DNA of 64,000 bases, taken from the NCBI GenBank assembly GCA_963383645.1, contig OY726557.1, forward strand, positions 149,907,860 through 149,971,859. Direction: 5' to 3'. This DNA is from Muscardinus avellanarius (Eukaryota; Chordata; Mammalia; Rodentia; Gliridae). Position numbers and translations under genes: made by a program. The notes beneath the pieces were generated by a model that searched no databases, had not been told where the DNA came from, and saw nothing but the letters and a program-made list of their open reading frames with translations. Below are positions 21,723 to 30,921 of the stretch, in pieces. Numbering within the stretch: the stretch's first letter is position 1; the number at the start of each line of letters is the position of its first letter.

Positions 21723-22464
21723 TATGGACATAATTTTTTCTTTACGGAAAGAGTTGATAATTTAAATAGTTGCTTTCTGGTTTTATTGATTCATATAAAA
21801 AAAATAGCCATCTCAATTAAACATACTTCTGGGAGGCCCATTTGACCATTATGGAATTATGGAAAACTTTTTCTTCCTTATCTCAACTAAGACTGTATTG
21901 ATAATAAGTAGCTTAAGTAATACAAGACTAGAAATTGCCCCAATAATTATTTCTTCTCCAAATCCCAGTACCTTATCTAGCCAAACTCAAAGTCATTAAT
22001 TTTCCATTAGTTCTCCTTACTACTAAATAAAAATTACAAGAGGTCATTATTTTAACGAAAGTTCCTATGTTAGGCCCCAACAGGAAAAAATATATATATG
22101 GCTAGTGTGTTTAAGAGCTGAAATTTTATTTTCATTAAAATAAATAAAATTAAATAAATAAAATTAAATATAAATTCAAAAAACACCTTATTCATTTATT
22201 AGAAATAATCAAGTATGTTTGTAATCATTTCAGCTTGAATCTACATTTTCCATTGTAAATTTTACTAAATCAAAATATAGTCAAATATTTTATGTGAAAA
22301 TTTAATGTCCTAATTGAGGTGTTCTACAAATATAAAATATATCCCAAACTTCAATGACATTAGAAGATATGTAAAAAATCCTATTAATAACTTTTATTTT
22401 GCTTACATTTTGAGATTTTTAATATATTAACAAAATATCTTATAAATTAATATAACCTGCTATG
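21723..22464. other. AT-rich, no recognised repeat
   Basis: Very AT-rich with short 'aaataaattaaataaa' runs at 22137-22180. No repeat family or frame recognised. Confidence 0.4.
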
Positions 22465-22467
22465 TAT

Positions 22468-22502
<35 letters not shown>

Positions 22503-22506
22503 TTTT
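22465..22506. repeat. (TTTA)n microsatellite at a SINE tail
   Basis: About 10 TTTA units, the complement of a degenerate A-rich SINE tail. Confidence 0.97.
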
Positions 22507-22688
22507 GGTTGTACTGGGGATGGAACCCAGGGGCCTTCTATCTCCTGGCTCCACTTCCAGACCTATTTTATATTTTATTTGGAAACAGGGTCTCTTAAAC
22601 CAGCTGAGACTGGCTTCAAACCTGTGCGATCCTCCTGTCTCAGCCTCCCAAGCGCGGGAATTACAAGTGTGTGCCACCATGTCCGGCT
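22507..22688 (-). mobile_element. B1-dID SINE, young type
   Basis: 'ggttgtactggggatggaac', 'cttccagacctattttatatt', 'gggtctcttaaaccagctga', 'cagcctcccaagcgcggga', 'accatgtccggct'. Confidence 0.94.
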
Positions 22689-22884
22689 GCTTTTTATTTT
22701 AATGTAGACATTATAAAATTAAAATTACATAAATACCTCTATTGGCCAGTACCAAAGTAAACTTAAATCCACACTTTTCCATTTATAAGGCATATGCCTT
22801 GGTAAGTTATGGCAGGTTCTATCTTTTTATTTATTTATTTTTTGCTCTATTTCAAAGTTAGTGAAATTGGACATACTATCAGTA

Positions 22885-22960
22885 CATATGTAATGAGTTA
22901 TGAGGGTTAAATGAGTTAGCACATAAATGTTGAGAGTGCCTGGCACATAGTAAGTTCCCA
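22885..22960 (+). mobile_element. MIR SINE fragment
   Basis: 'ttatgagggttaaatgagttag' and 'agagtgcctggcacatagtaag' match the 3' part of MIR. Confidence 0.7.
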
Positions 22961-23024
22961 TTGAAGATTATTATTGAATGTTAACTATTATTACTACTAA
23001 TGTTAATTTTATATTCAGTAATAT

Positions 23025-23740
23025 CCCCCTTAGCCACAGGGAATATATTCTAAAACCTCAAATAGATTAAAAAAGCTACAGATAATACAAAATTCTATAT
23101 ATACTATTTTTAAATATTTCATATCTATCATAAGTTTTAATTTATAAATTAAGTATAGTAAAAGATTAGCAATAACTAACAATAAAATAGAACAATTTTA
23201 ACAATAGACTGTAGTAAAAGTGATGTAAATATGATCTCTCTCTCTCTTAGAATAACTTACTGTTCTACAGAACCTAGCAACTTCAGCATACCATTTTTTT
23301 TCTCTTTCCATATTAATCTGAGAAGATTCATGTTATCACTGAATGGAAGCACTTCACAATGTCTTTGTGACATGTCCAAATTGCCAGCATCGCTACCCTT
23401 GTACTCTGGGGTCATTAGTAAGTAAAATAAGAGTTACTTGAACATAAGCACTGTGCTACCCTGACAGTCAATACCATAGCTGAAATAACTATGTAATGAA
23501 TAGGCTGGTAGTGTATACAGCATGGACCCTCTGCACTAAGGGCTAATTCATGCCCCAGCAGGATGGAGCAAGACAGTACAAAATTTCATCATGCTACTCA
23601 TAATAACACACAATTTAAATCTTATGACTTATTTCTAGAATGTTCAATTTAATATTTTTAGACCACAGTTGACTGCAGAGAACTGAAAGTACAGAACAAA
23701 AAATCACGGATAAGGAGAAACCACTGTATACTATATATAA
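23025..23740 (+). mobile_element. Tigger-like DNA transposon fossil
   Basis: Opens with 'cttagccacagggaatatattct', runs through 'taagttttaatttataaatta', 'gattagcaataactaacaata' and 'atctctctctctctta', and closes with 'ccacagttgactgcagagaac...cacggataaggagaaaccactgta'. That order fits a non-autonomous Tigger (pogo-type) element with terminal inverted repeats. No transposase frame remains. Confidence 0.65.
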
Positions 23741-24325
23741 TCTTAGTACTCATGTTATTATTTCAATGATACTCCCATTGAGAATAAAACTACAGAGATT
23801 CAGAACATATAAATATGAAGAGTACTGTACTTTAGGTTTTATTTGGATAAGGATTTCCAGAGAAGATTATAGTTGTCATTTAGATTAATGGTCCAAGAAA
23901 CTTGAATTTTTTTTTTTCTGGCAGAGCCAGTGTCCTTCTGACATTGTAGGGATGCTTATGCTGCTGCTGCTGCTGGCTTGAAACTTTTATTATATTTCAA
24001 CAAAGAGCCTTACAGTTGTAAAGCAGCATGCATGATGGGATGGTTATTACATCCAGTTCTCAATAAGCATTGCAGGGCTTTTTGTGTCTTTCCTTATGAA
24101 AACTGTCTATTCAGTTATAAGGTATTATTCACAGGATCATTACCTGAATGCTTTCTTGAGGGGGGAAATTTGCAAGTTAAGAAAAACCAGCACAAGAATA
24201 AAAAATAGAGGGTAAGGACATCTTCTTCCAGAGCCAACTGCTTCATGAAGTGCTATGTACAACTCTCTTCCTAGAAACTGTCTCAGCCACTTTTCCAATA
24301 CATTATCTCAATTAAGATAGCATTA
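23741..24325. other. No recognised feature
   Basis: Includes a short (GCT)5 at 23956-23971 and a 76-aa accidental frame. Confidence 0.4.
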
Positions 24326-24523
24326 TGCTCAGTGTGGTAGTACAAACCTGTAATCCCAGGACTTAGGAGGATGAGACAGGAAGATTGTGGGTTCAAAGAT
24401 AGTCTCAGAAACGTAATGAAAACCTTAGCAACTTAGCAAGACCCTGTTTCAACACCTTTTTTAAAGGGGCTAGGGGTTTAGCTCAGAGATAATGCCCCAG
24501 GTTTCAATCCCCAGTAGCACAGA
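24326..24523 (+). mobile_element. B1-dID SINE
   Basis: 'gctcagtgtggtagtacaaa', 'gcaagaccctgtttcaacacc', 'ggggctaggggtttagctcag', 'gtttcaatccccagtagc'. Confidence 0.92.
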
Positions 24524-24825
24524 CATACACAAATAGGAAGTATCATTTTAGGCTTTCTGAAGATATCCTATAAAATCATAATATGCCCTTTCTTGGTTGT
24601 AGAAATATTGAAATTCATATGCTGTGGCAAACAGATTTTCAGATTGGTGACAGGAATATTTAACTGTTAAGATGCAGAAGGATGCCTGGCCTAGCAGCTG
24701 GATGCAAAATGTATGAAGAAGGCAGAATTTTGCAAGGAGGATGGGGAAGAAGAGAATCTTTCCAGAGGATGTTGGTTTGGGGCAAGTCACTTTACTGCTA
24801 AGAGACTCAGGGGGATCTCCAAGCT
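24524..24825. other. No recognised feature
   Basis: Ordinary AT-balanced sequence ending sharply where GC-rich tandem repeats begin. Confidence 0.4.
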
Positions 24826-25590
24826 GCAGACTCTGATGCCGGCCTCGCTGGCCCCAGCACCGGCCTAACCCCTCAGCAGGCTCCGATCCCAGCCTCAGAG
24901 GCCTCAGTAGTGGCCTTGCCTCACAGAAGGCTCTGATGCCGGCGCTAGCCCCAGCATCGGCCTAACCCCTCGGCAGGCTCCAATCCCAGCCTCAGAGGCC
25001 CCAGTAGTAAGTAGCCTTGCCTCCTGGCAGGCTCCGATGCCGGCTGTTAGCCCCGGCATCGGCCTAACCCCTCGGCAGGCTCCGATCCCGGCCTCGCTGG
25101 CCCCAGTACCGGCCTAACCCCTCAGCAGGCTCCAATCCAGGCCTCAGAGGCCTCAGTAGCAGCCTTGCCTCACGGAAGGCTCCCATGCCGACCACTGGCC
25201 CCGGCACCAGGCTAACCCCTCGGCAAGCTCTTATCCCAGCCTCACTGGCCCCGGCACCAGCCTAACCCCTCGGCAGGCACTGATCCCGCCCTCAAAAGCC
25301 CCAGCACCAGCCTTGCTTCACGGCAGGCTCCGATCCTGGCCTCGGAGGCCCCAGTAGTGGCCTTGCCTCATGGCAGCCTCTGATGTCAGCCATTAGCCCT
25401 GGCGCCGGCCTAACCCCTCGGCAGACTCCAATCCCAGCCTCAGAGGCCCCAGCACCGGCCTAACCCCTCAGCAGGCTCCGATCCTGGCCTCGGAGGCCCC
25501 AGCACCGGCCTTACCTCACGGCAGGCTCCAATCCCAGCTTAGCTGTGTCTGTCGCCGGCCTAACCACTCGGCAGGCTCCAATCTGAGCAC
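24826..25590. repeat. GC-rich minisatellite, ~50-bp unit, about 15 copies
   Basis: The unit is about 50 bp: 'ggcctaacccctcggcaggc' + 'tccgatcccagcctcagagg' + 'ccccagcacc'. It recurs head to tail about 15 times with 10-20% differences. Two sub-types alternate irregularly: '..ccggcctaacccctcggc..' and '..tggccttgcctcacggc..'. The unit is not a multiple of three, so no frame stays open through it. The GC content contrasts sharply with both flanks. No poly-A end or target duplication is obvious. Confidence 0.9.
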
Positions 25591-26100
25591 CCTCTTCACC
25601 CAACCATTTGTCCCAAGTTCTCGAGGGTGCATGTTGGTAGCATTCTGCCTCTGGGGTTATTACTTCAAAGGTTCCAGGTGTAATGCATCAGATCTCTGCC
25701 TCCCCTGAGTACTGGCCATTGCCATTACCACTGCCTCCACCATTTCAAACTTTCCCAAGCTCTTTTTCCACTCTGAATGTTGTCATTGAGTGTTCCTAAA
25801 AATGCGCGACGGTAGCATTCGACCTTTGGTATAATTTCTCCAAAGAAATAAGGTTGGTAGGATCTGATTTCTGCTTCTCCTGAATACAAGTCTCCACCAC
25901 TATAACGGAGACTGCTTTCAACACCGCCTTTCTCCTTGGTCTCTGCTAAACTCTCCTTACAGGTGATGTCCAAGTTTCTTAACAATGTAGAGAAGAAGCA
26001 GTCCTCCTTCATGGGGAATTTTTCCAAAAGTTCCAGTTCATTTGGATAAGTTTTGTCTGCATGTCCAGTATCCTGGCATCTGCCACAGCCTTCTTGACCC
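25591..26100. repeat. Diverged ~180-bp tandem repeat, three copies, between two minisatellites
   Basis: Landmark 'ggtagcatt' falls at 25636 and 25811 (175 bp apart), each followed by 't-atttc-ccaaag' or 'ttacttcaaagg', 'gatct-tgcctc-cctga-ta' and 'ctcca-cat'. A third, weaker copy shows 'ggaatttttccaaaagttcc' near 26015 and 'tgcatgtccagtatcctgg' near 26060. The complementary strand of copies 2 and 3 is open for about 130 residues. I do not recognise the sequence as any gene or transposon. Confidence 0.6.
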
Positions 26101-26109
26101 CTCTCCGAT

Positions 26110-26162
26110 ATTTTTTTTTTCTTTTTCTTTTCCTTTCCTTTTCTTTTTTTTTTTTTTTTTAA
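26110..26162. repeat. Pyrimidine run (T/C)n
   Basis: About 53 bases of T with scattered C; on the complementary strand an A-rich run. It separates the ~180-bp repeats from the 69-bp array. Confidence 0.9.
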
Positions 26163-26229
26163 ATAAGTGAAGACAGTATGTGTGGTTTGAGGAGGTTGTG
26201 AGATCAGGCACTCAGTAGCACTGTGACCC

Positions 26230-26710
26230 TGCCTGGTTTCCCCAGGGGTCCAGCCTGCTCTGCATGACTTCGCCTGGGGCCCAGAGTCCTGCGAGCTGGG
26301 CCCGGCTCTCCCAGGGGTCCAGCGTGCCCCGCCTGACCCCAGCCCGGGGCCCAGGGCCTTGTGACCAGGCCCCGGTTTCTTCAGGGGTCTGGTGTGCTCC
26401 ACGCAATCCCGCCCGGGACCCAGAGCCCTTGACCTGGGCCCTGGCTCTTCTGGGATCTGGCGTGCCCCGCCTGACCTCTGCCTGGGGCCCAGGGCCTTGC
26501 GACTGGGCCCCGGTTTCTCCAGGGGTCTGGTATGCTCCACATGGTCCAGCCTGGGGCCCAGAGTACTGCGACCCAGACCCCGGCTGTTCCGGAGTCCGGC
26601 GTGCCCCACCCGACCCCCGCCCGGGACCCAGGATCTTATGACCAGGCCCGGTTTCTCCAGGGGTCTGGCATGCTCTGCATAGTCCGGCCCGGGGCCCAGA
26701 GTCCTCGAGG
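26230..26710. repeat. GC-rich minisatellite, 69-bp unit, about 7 copies, A/B alternating
   Basis: The 69-bp unit has two forms that alternate: A ('ccccggtttctccaggggtc' ... 'tgctccac' ... 'ggggcccagagt') and B ('ggctcttctgggatctggcg' ... 'tgccccgcctgac' ... 'ggggcccagggcctt'), giving a 138-bp higher-order period. Because 69 is a multiple of three, one frame on each strand stays open. The resulting 294-residue - frame (25725-26609) runs through the array and the adjacent repeat, with about 23-residue periods rich in Pro, Gly and Arg. I take it as a by-product of the period, not a gene. Confidence 0.92.
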
Positions 26711-26831
26711 AAACTTGAATAGTCTATATGGTTAAAAAAAAAAAGTAGAAGCTAAAACTTCCCTTCATAATCAATAGAATTTCTTGATTTTTGTTTTTTG
26801 GTTTTTGTGGAGGTTTTTTTTTTTTTTTTTT

Positions 26832-26999
26832 TGGTACTTGAATTAACCCAGGTATTCTACCTCCAAGCCACACCACCAGCCCTTTTATTTTTTTATTTGG
26901 AAACAGTTTCACTAAGTTGCTGAGGCTGGCCTCAAACCTATGACTCTAGTCTCAGCCTTCCAAATACTGGGATTATAGGCATGTGCCACCATGTCTGGC
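26832..26999 (-). mobile_element. B1-dID SINE
   Basis: T run (tail) at 26814-26832, 'ggtacttgaattaacccagg', 'tatttggaaacagtttcact', 'tgtgccaccatgtctggc'. Confidence 0.92.
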
Positions 27000-27158
27000 T
27001 ATTATCAATATAATTTCTTATCACTTTAATGAGATAAAATAGTTAAAATGGGGGCTGTCCAGAGTAATCTGTGAACTATGTTGATTGTAAATTCACAAGT
27101 TTAGCCATGTACAGTCACTATGCAAGAGTGATCAAGACACATTCCCTAGCTGATACAC

Positions 27159-27328
27159 AGCTGGTACGCACCTGTAATCCCAGTACTTGGGAGGCTGAGC
27201 CATAACATCACCAGTGCTAGGCTAGCCTGAGCAATTTAATGAGTCCCTGTTTCAAAATAAAGTAAATGAGACTGTAGTTCCAAGATAGAACACCACTGGG
27301 TCCAATCTCCAGTACAAAAATAAAACAA
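27159..27328 (+). mobile_element. B1-dID SINE, shortened
   Basis: 'ctggtacgcacctgtaatccc', 'gagtccctgtttcaaaataaa', 'gggtccaatctccagtac'. The start of the B1 half and part of the middle are missing. Confidence 0.88.
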
Positions 27329-27449
27329 ATCCCACAGTCTCTGCTCCCAAGGAATTTACAGTTTGGGGATTATAATTCTCATTCTGAAAGTAACTTAAGT
27401 GAAATAACATTCCCATAGGCTAAATTAAAGTTCAACCTCATTAGCGCCT

Positions 27450-27525
27450 GCTCTAAAGATCATGAATTTCACCTGGTAGGTCTTCAAGCTCTAAAGATCA
27501 TGAATTTCACCTGGTAGGTCTTCAA
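27450..27525. repeat. Perfect 38-bp tandem duplication
   Basis: 27450-27487 is repeated exactly at 27488-27525 ('gctctaaagatcatgaattt' through 'ggtaggtcttcaa'). Identity over 38 bp implies a very recent duplication or an assembly artefact. Confidence 0.97.
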
Positions 27526-27540
27526 ACTCAAACTGACTCC

Positions 27541-27541
<1 letters not shown>

Positions 27542-27588
<47 letters not shown>
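27542..27588. repeat. (CA)n microsatellite
   Basis: About 23 CA units, 17 bp from the perfect 38-bp duplication. Confidence 0.97.
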
Positions 27589-27589
<1 letters not shown>

Positions 27590-28718
27590 CTTACACACCT
27601 CTGTAATTGGTCCAGGAGGAAGCTGTGTGGCTTGTTCTCTACTCAGTGGCTTTCCTACAGCCACTTCCCCTTTCCCTGGTGATATGATGGTAGCTGAGGC
27701 AACAAAAAGCAATCCCCCTTAATCATGAGGCATGTTAAGACTATTGCTCCTAGATACTTATGGGCCCCTGATAGATGAGTCCCCTGGAACCCTGATAGGT
27801 TATGGCTATCTCCTTATAGTTATAGCTGGTATCATCAGACTTGGTCTCAAACTGACTACAGATTTTGTACTCCTTTTATCAGATAACATGGGGAAAAAGT
27901 CTGCTTATTTGAGTTAATGCAAGGTACCCATGCTTCCTGGAAACCATGCAGACAGACAGCTATATTGCTTTTCTAATAGCTAATATGGTCTCCCATGAAA
28001 GCATATCCCTCTCTCAAAAGTAAATTAAATAGCATAATCTTTCCATAAACTGGATTTAGTGACATATCCTCTATGATAAACAACATTCAAATCAGAATCA
28101 CCTCTCTGGCAATGTGAAATTGAAGTTTACTTCTGATGTGCTATCTGTTGATGACAATTGACTATAAATGTAAAATCATTTAGTAAGCAAATAAACCACT
28201 CAGTTAGAAGGTAACATAATACACAGCAATTTTATAAATTTCTTTTCATCTTGCCTTTCCGCTGGTTGGGAAGAATTAAAGAGGACATTGAAAATGCATT
28301 TGGCAAATTGTTATATTAACAATGCTATTTAAATTATTGTCATGATTTGTGAAAACACAAAGAATACAAACATCTTGAGACTGCAAATAAAAGTCTAAGA
28401 GGATGGTGTTTCAAAAGGGCTTCTTCAAGCATAAATATCTAAAAGGTTAGCTGGGAAAGGGCCAAGGGGGTAGGGTGGCACATTTCTTAGCTATCCCCCT
28501 ACCCACCCAGAGAAGCTCCATTTATACTTTCTGCATTTTGTGTTTGAATTCTATAGAAGATTTTATTTAGAGAAATAATTCCAAGTAAGTCAGGCAGAGG
28601 CAGACTGTGGGAAGGAAAAGACTGAAAAGCCATGCCCTTCTCTTTGCTAGCTTCAGGTAGGAAAGTATGCTATTTGTCAAACAAACTTCATCCCAGAACC
28701 CATCTTTGTGTGATGTAT
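27589..28718. other. About 1.1 kb without recognised features
   Basis: Single-copy-looking sequence; frames of 73 and 61 aa are unremarkable. Confidence 0.4.
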
Positions 28719-28906
28719 GTGGTACTGGGGATTGAAATTAGGAGCATTCTATCGCTGAGCTATACCCTCAGCCCTTTCCAGTTTTTGTTTTGAAACAAGA
28801 CCTCACTAAGCCTTGCTAAGTTTCTGCGACTGGCCTTGAACCTGTGATCCCCCTGTCTCAGACTTCCAAATACTAGGATTACAGGAATGTATTACTACAC
28901 CTGGCT
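28719..28906 (-). mobile_element. B1-dID SINE
   Basis: 'tggtactggggattgaaatt', 'ttttgaaacaagacctcacta', 'actacacctggct'. Moderately diverged. Confidence 0.92.
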
Positions 28907-29071
28907 CTCATTTTTTTATTGTAGTGGCATAAAATTTTCAAACTAATTTTGAAACTAGATATGAAACATCTATTAAGTGGTCATAATTAAAATAAGGTAT
29001 AACTGATAAATGCACAGGTAGAAATAGTTAATGGAATTGAATATAAATATGTAAATAAAATAAAAATACAT

Positions 29072-29220
29072 GTAGTCAGGCATGGTGGTGCATGATTCTA
29101 ATCGCAGTACTTGGGATAATAAGACAAGAGAATCACAGGTTCAAGGACAGCCTCAGCAACTTAGCAGAACCCTTAGCAATTTAGCAACACAGTTTCAAAA
29201 ATAAGAAAAATAAAAAAGTT
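29072..29220 (+). mobile_element. B1 half of a B1-dID SINE
   Basis: 'tagtcaggcatggtggtgca', 'ttcaaggacagcctcagcaac', 'acacagtttcaaaaataag'. The ID half is absent. Confidence 0.85.
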
Positions 29221-29250
29221 AGCATTTAATCAATATACACATTATTAATT

Positions 29251-29418
29251 TTAGTATTGGGGATTGAACCCAGGGACAGTCTACCTCTGAGATATACTCC
29301 CAATCCTATTTTATTTTTTAGTTTAAAATACTGAGTTGCTAATGTTGACCTTGAACATGTGATCCTCCTGCCTCAGCCCCAAATACTGAGATTTCAGGCA
29401 TGTGCCACCATGTCTGGC
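29251..29418 (-). mobile_element. B1-dID SINE
   Basis: 'tagtattggggattgaaccc', 'ttctacctctgag'-like 'agtctacctctgagatata', 'tgtgccaccatgtctggca'. Confidence 0.91.
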
Positions 29419-29669
29419 AAGTTTAGTCAATATTAAAAGAGGACTCTTGTGTCTCTGTTGCACAGTTAGCACATTTAGCTATTAACAGAAAGGTTGATAA
29501 TCCAAGCCCACCCAGGGACATGTCTCTAGTTTTGGGTTCAATTCCTAGTGTCAAAAAAGAAGATTCTTATGATATTGAGACAGTTTATTAAATCATGGGG
29601 ATGGGAAATACAGTTAGATCTCCATTAATTGTTGTATTAAGGTGGGTTCCTTATAAAAACAGAATATAG

Positions 29670-29862
29670 AGCTGGGTGTGGTGGCACACGCTTGTAATCC
29701 TTGTGCTTGGGAGGCGGAGACAGGAGGATCGTGCAGGTTCGAAGCCAGCCATGCTGGCGTAAGAGATCCTGTTTCAAAAAATATAAAAATATATCTGGGA
29801 GTGTAGCCTAGAAGTAGAAGGGCTTCCAGGAACCCCAGTACCACAAAAAAGAAAAAGAAAAA
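29670..29862 (+). mobile_element. Young-type B1-dID SINE with target duplication
   Basis: 'gctgggtgtggtggcacacg', 'gggaggcggagacaggagga', 'ctggcgtaagagatcctg', 'ttccaggaaccccagtacc'. Flanked by 'aaaaacagaatata' and 'aaaaacaggatata' (one mismatch). Confidence 0.94.
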
Positions 29863-29875
29863 CAGGATATATGGA

Positions 29876-29877
<2 letters not shown>

Positions 29878-29950
<73 letters not shown>
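29878..29950. repeat. (TA)n(CA)n compound microsatellite
   Basis: About 21 TA units then about 16 CA units, a recent-looking uninterrupted array. Confidence 0.97.
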
Positions 29951-29957
<7 letters not shown>

Positions 29958-30021
29958 TACACACAGAAAAACAGAAATTATATATATGCATATATATACA
30001 CAGAAAACAGAAAGGAGGGAT

Positions 30022-30190
30022 AGAAAAGAGAAGAAGAAGAAGAAGAAGAAGAAGAAGAAGGAGGAGGAGGAGGAGGAGGAGGAGGAGGAGGAGGAGGAGG
30101 AGGAGGAGGAAAGAAGAAAAGAAGATGAAGAAGAGGAGGAGGAGGAAGAAGAAGAGGAGAAGGAGGAACAGAGAAGAGGAAAGAAGAGAA
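30022..30190. repeat. Polypurine tract (GAA)n(GGA)n(GAA/GGA)n
   Basis: 104 uninterrupted purines at 30022-30125, then further purine runs broken only by single T and C residues to about 30190. Translated it gives runs of Lys and Glu, which is an artefact of the repeat. Long mirror-like purine tracts can adopt triplex (H-DNA) structure. Confidence 0.97.
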
Positions 30191-30384
30191 ATTGATTATA
30201 AATGATTAGTTCACACTGCTACAAAGGCTGACAAGTCTCAGGGTAAGCAAATGGCAAGCAGGAGACCCAAGACAGCAATAGTCTTAAAGCCAATGAAGTT
30301 GAGACCTAGGAAAAGCTGAAGTTCCATTTAGAGTCCAAAAGTTGAAAAAAAGAAAAAGAAAGAAATCACCCCCATGTCTCAGGT

Positions 30385-30645
30385 CAAAAGCAATTAGGCA
30401 GAAGAAAATGTCCTTTAATTAAGGGTAGGGGGACCTCTTTGTTCTATCTAGGCCTTCAAGTGACTGAATAAGGCCCATCCACACCGGGGAGAGCCATCTG
30501 CCTTCTTTAGTCTGCGGATTCAAATGTCAGATTCATCCAAAACACCACAGAGACGCACCTAGAGTAATCTTTGACCAAATACTTGGGAATCTGTGGCCTA
30601 ACCAAGTTGACATATAAAATTAATCATTACAATCAGCAACAGTAA
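30385..30645 (+). repeat. Old mammalian interspersed repeat, family B copy 1
   Basis: Homologous to 35640-35885: 'gcccatccacaccggggagag', 'ctgcggattcaaatgtcag', 'caaatacttggga'-type and 'aagttgacatataaaattaa' appear in both in order. Family not named; the 3' end is probably 'aatcattaca'. Confidence 0.6.
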
Positions 30646-30680
30646 GTCTAGATGAATTACATGTTTAAAAATAAAATACA

Positions 30681-30878
30681 GCCGGGCATGGTGGCGCACG
30701 CTTGTAATCCCCGCGCTTGGGAGGTGGAGACAGGAGGATCGCACTGGTTCGAAACCAGCCTCGCTGGCTTAAGAGACCCTGTTTCCAAATGAAAAGGTTA
30801 AAAAATAGGTCTGGGAGTGTAGCCCGTGGGAGTGTATCCCGGAGGTAGAAGGGCTTCCAGGAACCCCAGTACCACCAA

Positions 30879-30896
<18 letters not shown>
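30681..30896 (+). mobile_element. Young-type B1-dID SINE with a small internal duplication
   Basis: 'gccgggcatggtggcgcacg', 'gggaggtggagacaggaggat', 'ctggcttaagagaccctg', 'aggaaccccagtaccacc'. The phrase 'gtgtagcccgtgggagtgtatcccgg' duplicates part of the ID A-box region. Tail is about 20 A. Confidence 0.95.
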
Positions 30897-30918
<22 letters not shown>

Positions 30919-30921
30919 TAA
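30897..30921. repeat. (TA)n at a SINE tail
   Basis: About 12 TA units directly after the A tail. Confidence 0.95.

Noticed and set aside
24826..25590. CRISPR array
   Set aside because: Units are directly adjacent with graded divergence and no unique spacers; the genome is mammalian. It is a minisatellite.
25725..26609. 294-residue minus-strand frame, the longest in the window, rich in Pro/Gly/Arg and with a Lys-rich middle
   Set aside because: It follows the 69-bp period (a multiple of three), crosses a pyrimidine run and a tandem repeat, and shows no domain. Repeat geometry explains it.
30022..30190. Acidic/basic low-complexity protein (runs of Lys and Glu)
   Set aside because: Pure product of the GAA/GGA repeat.
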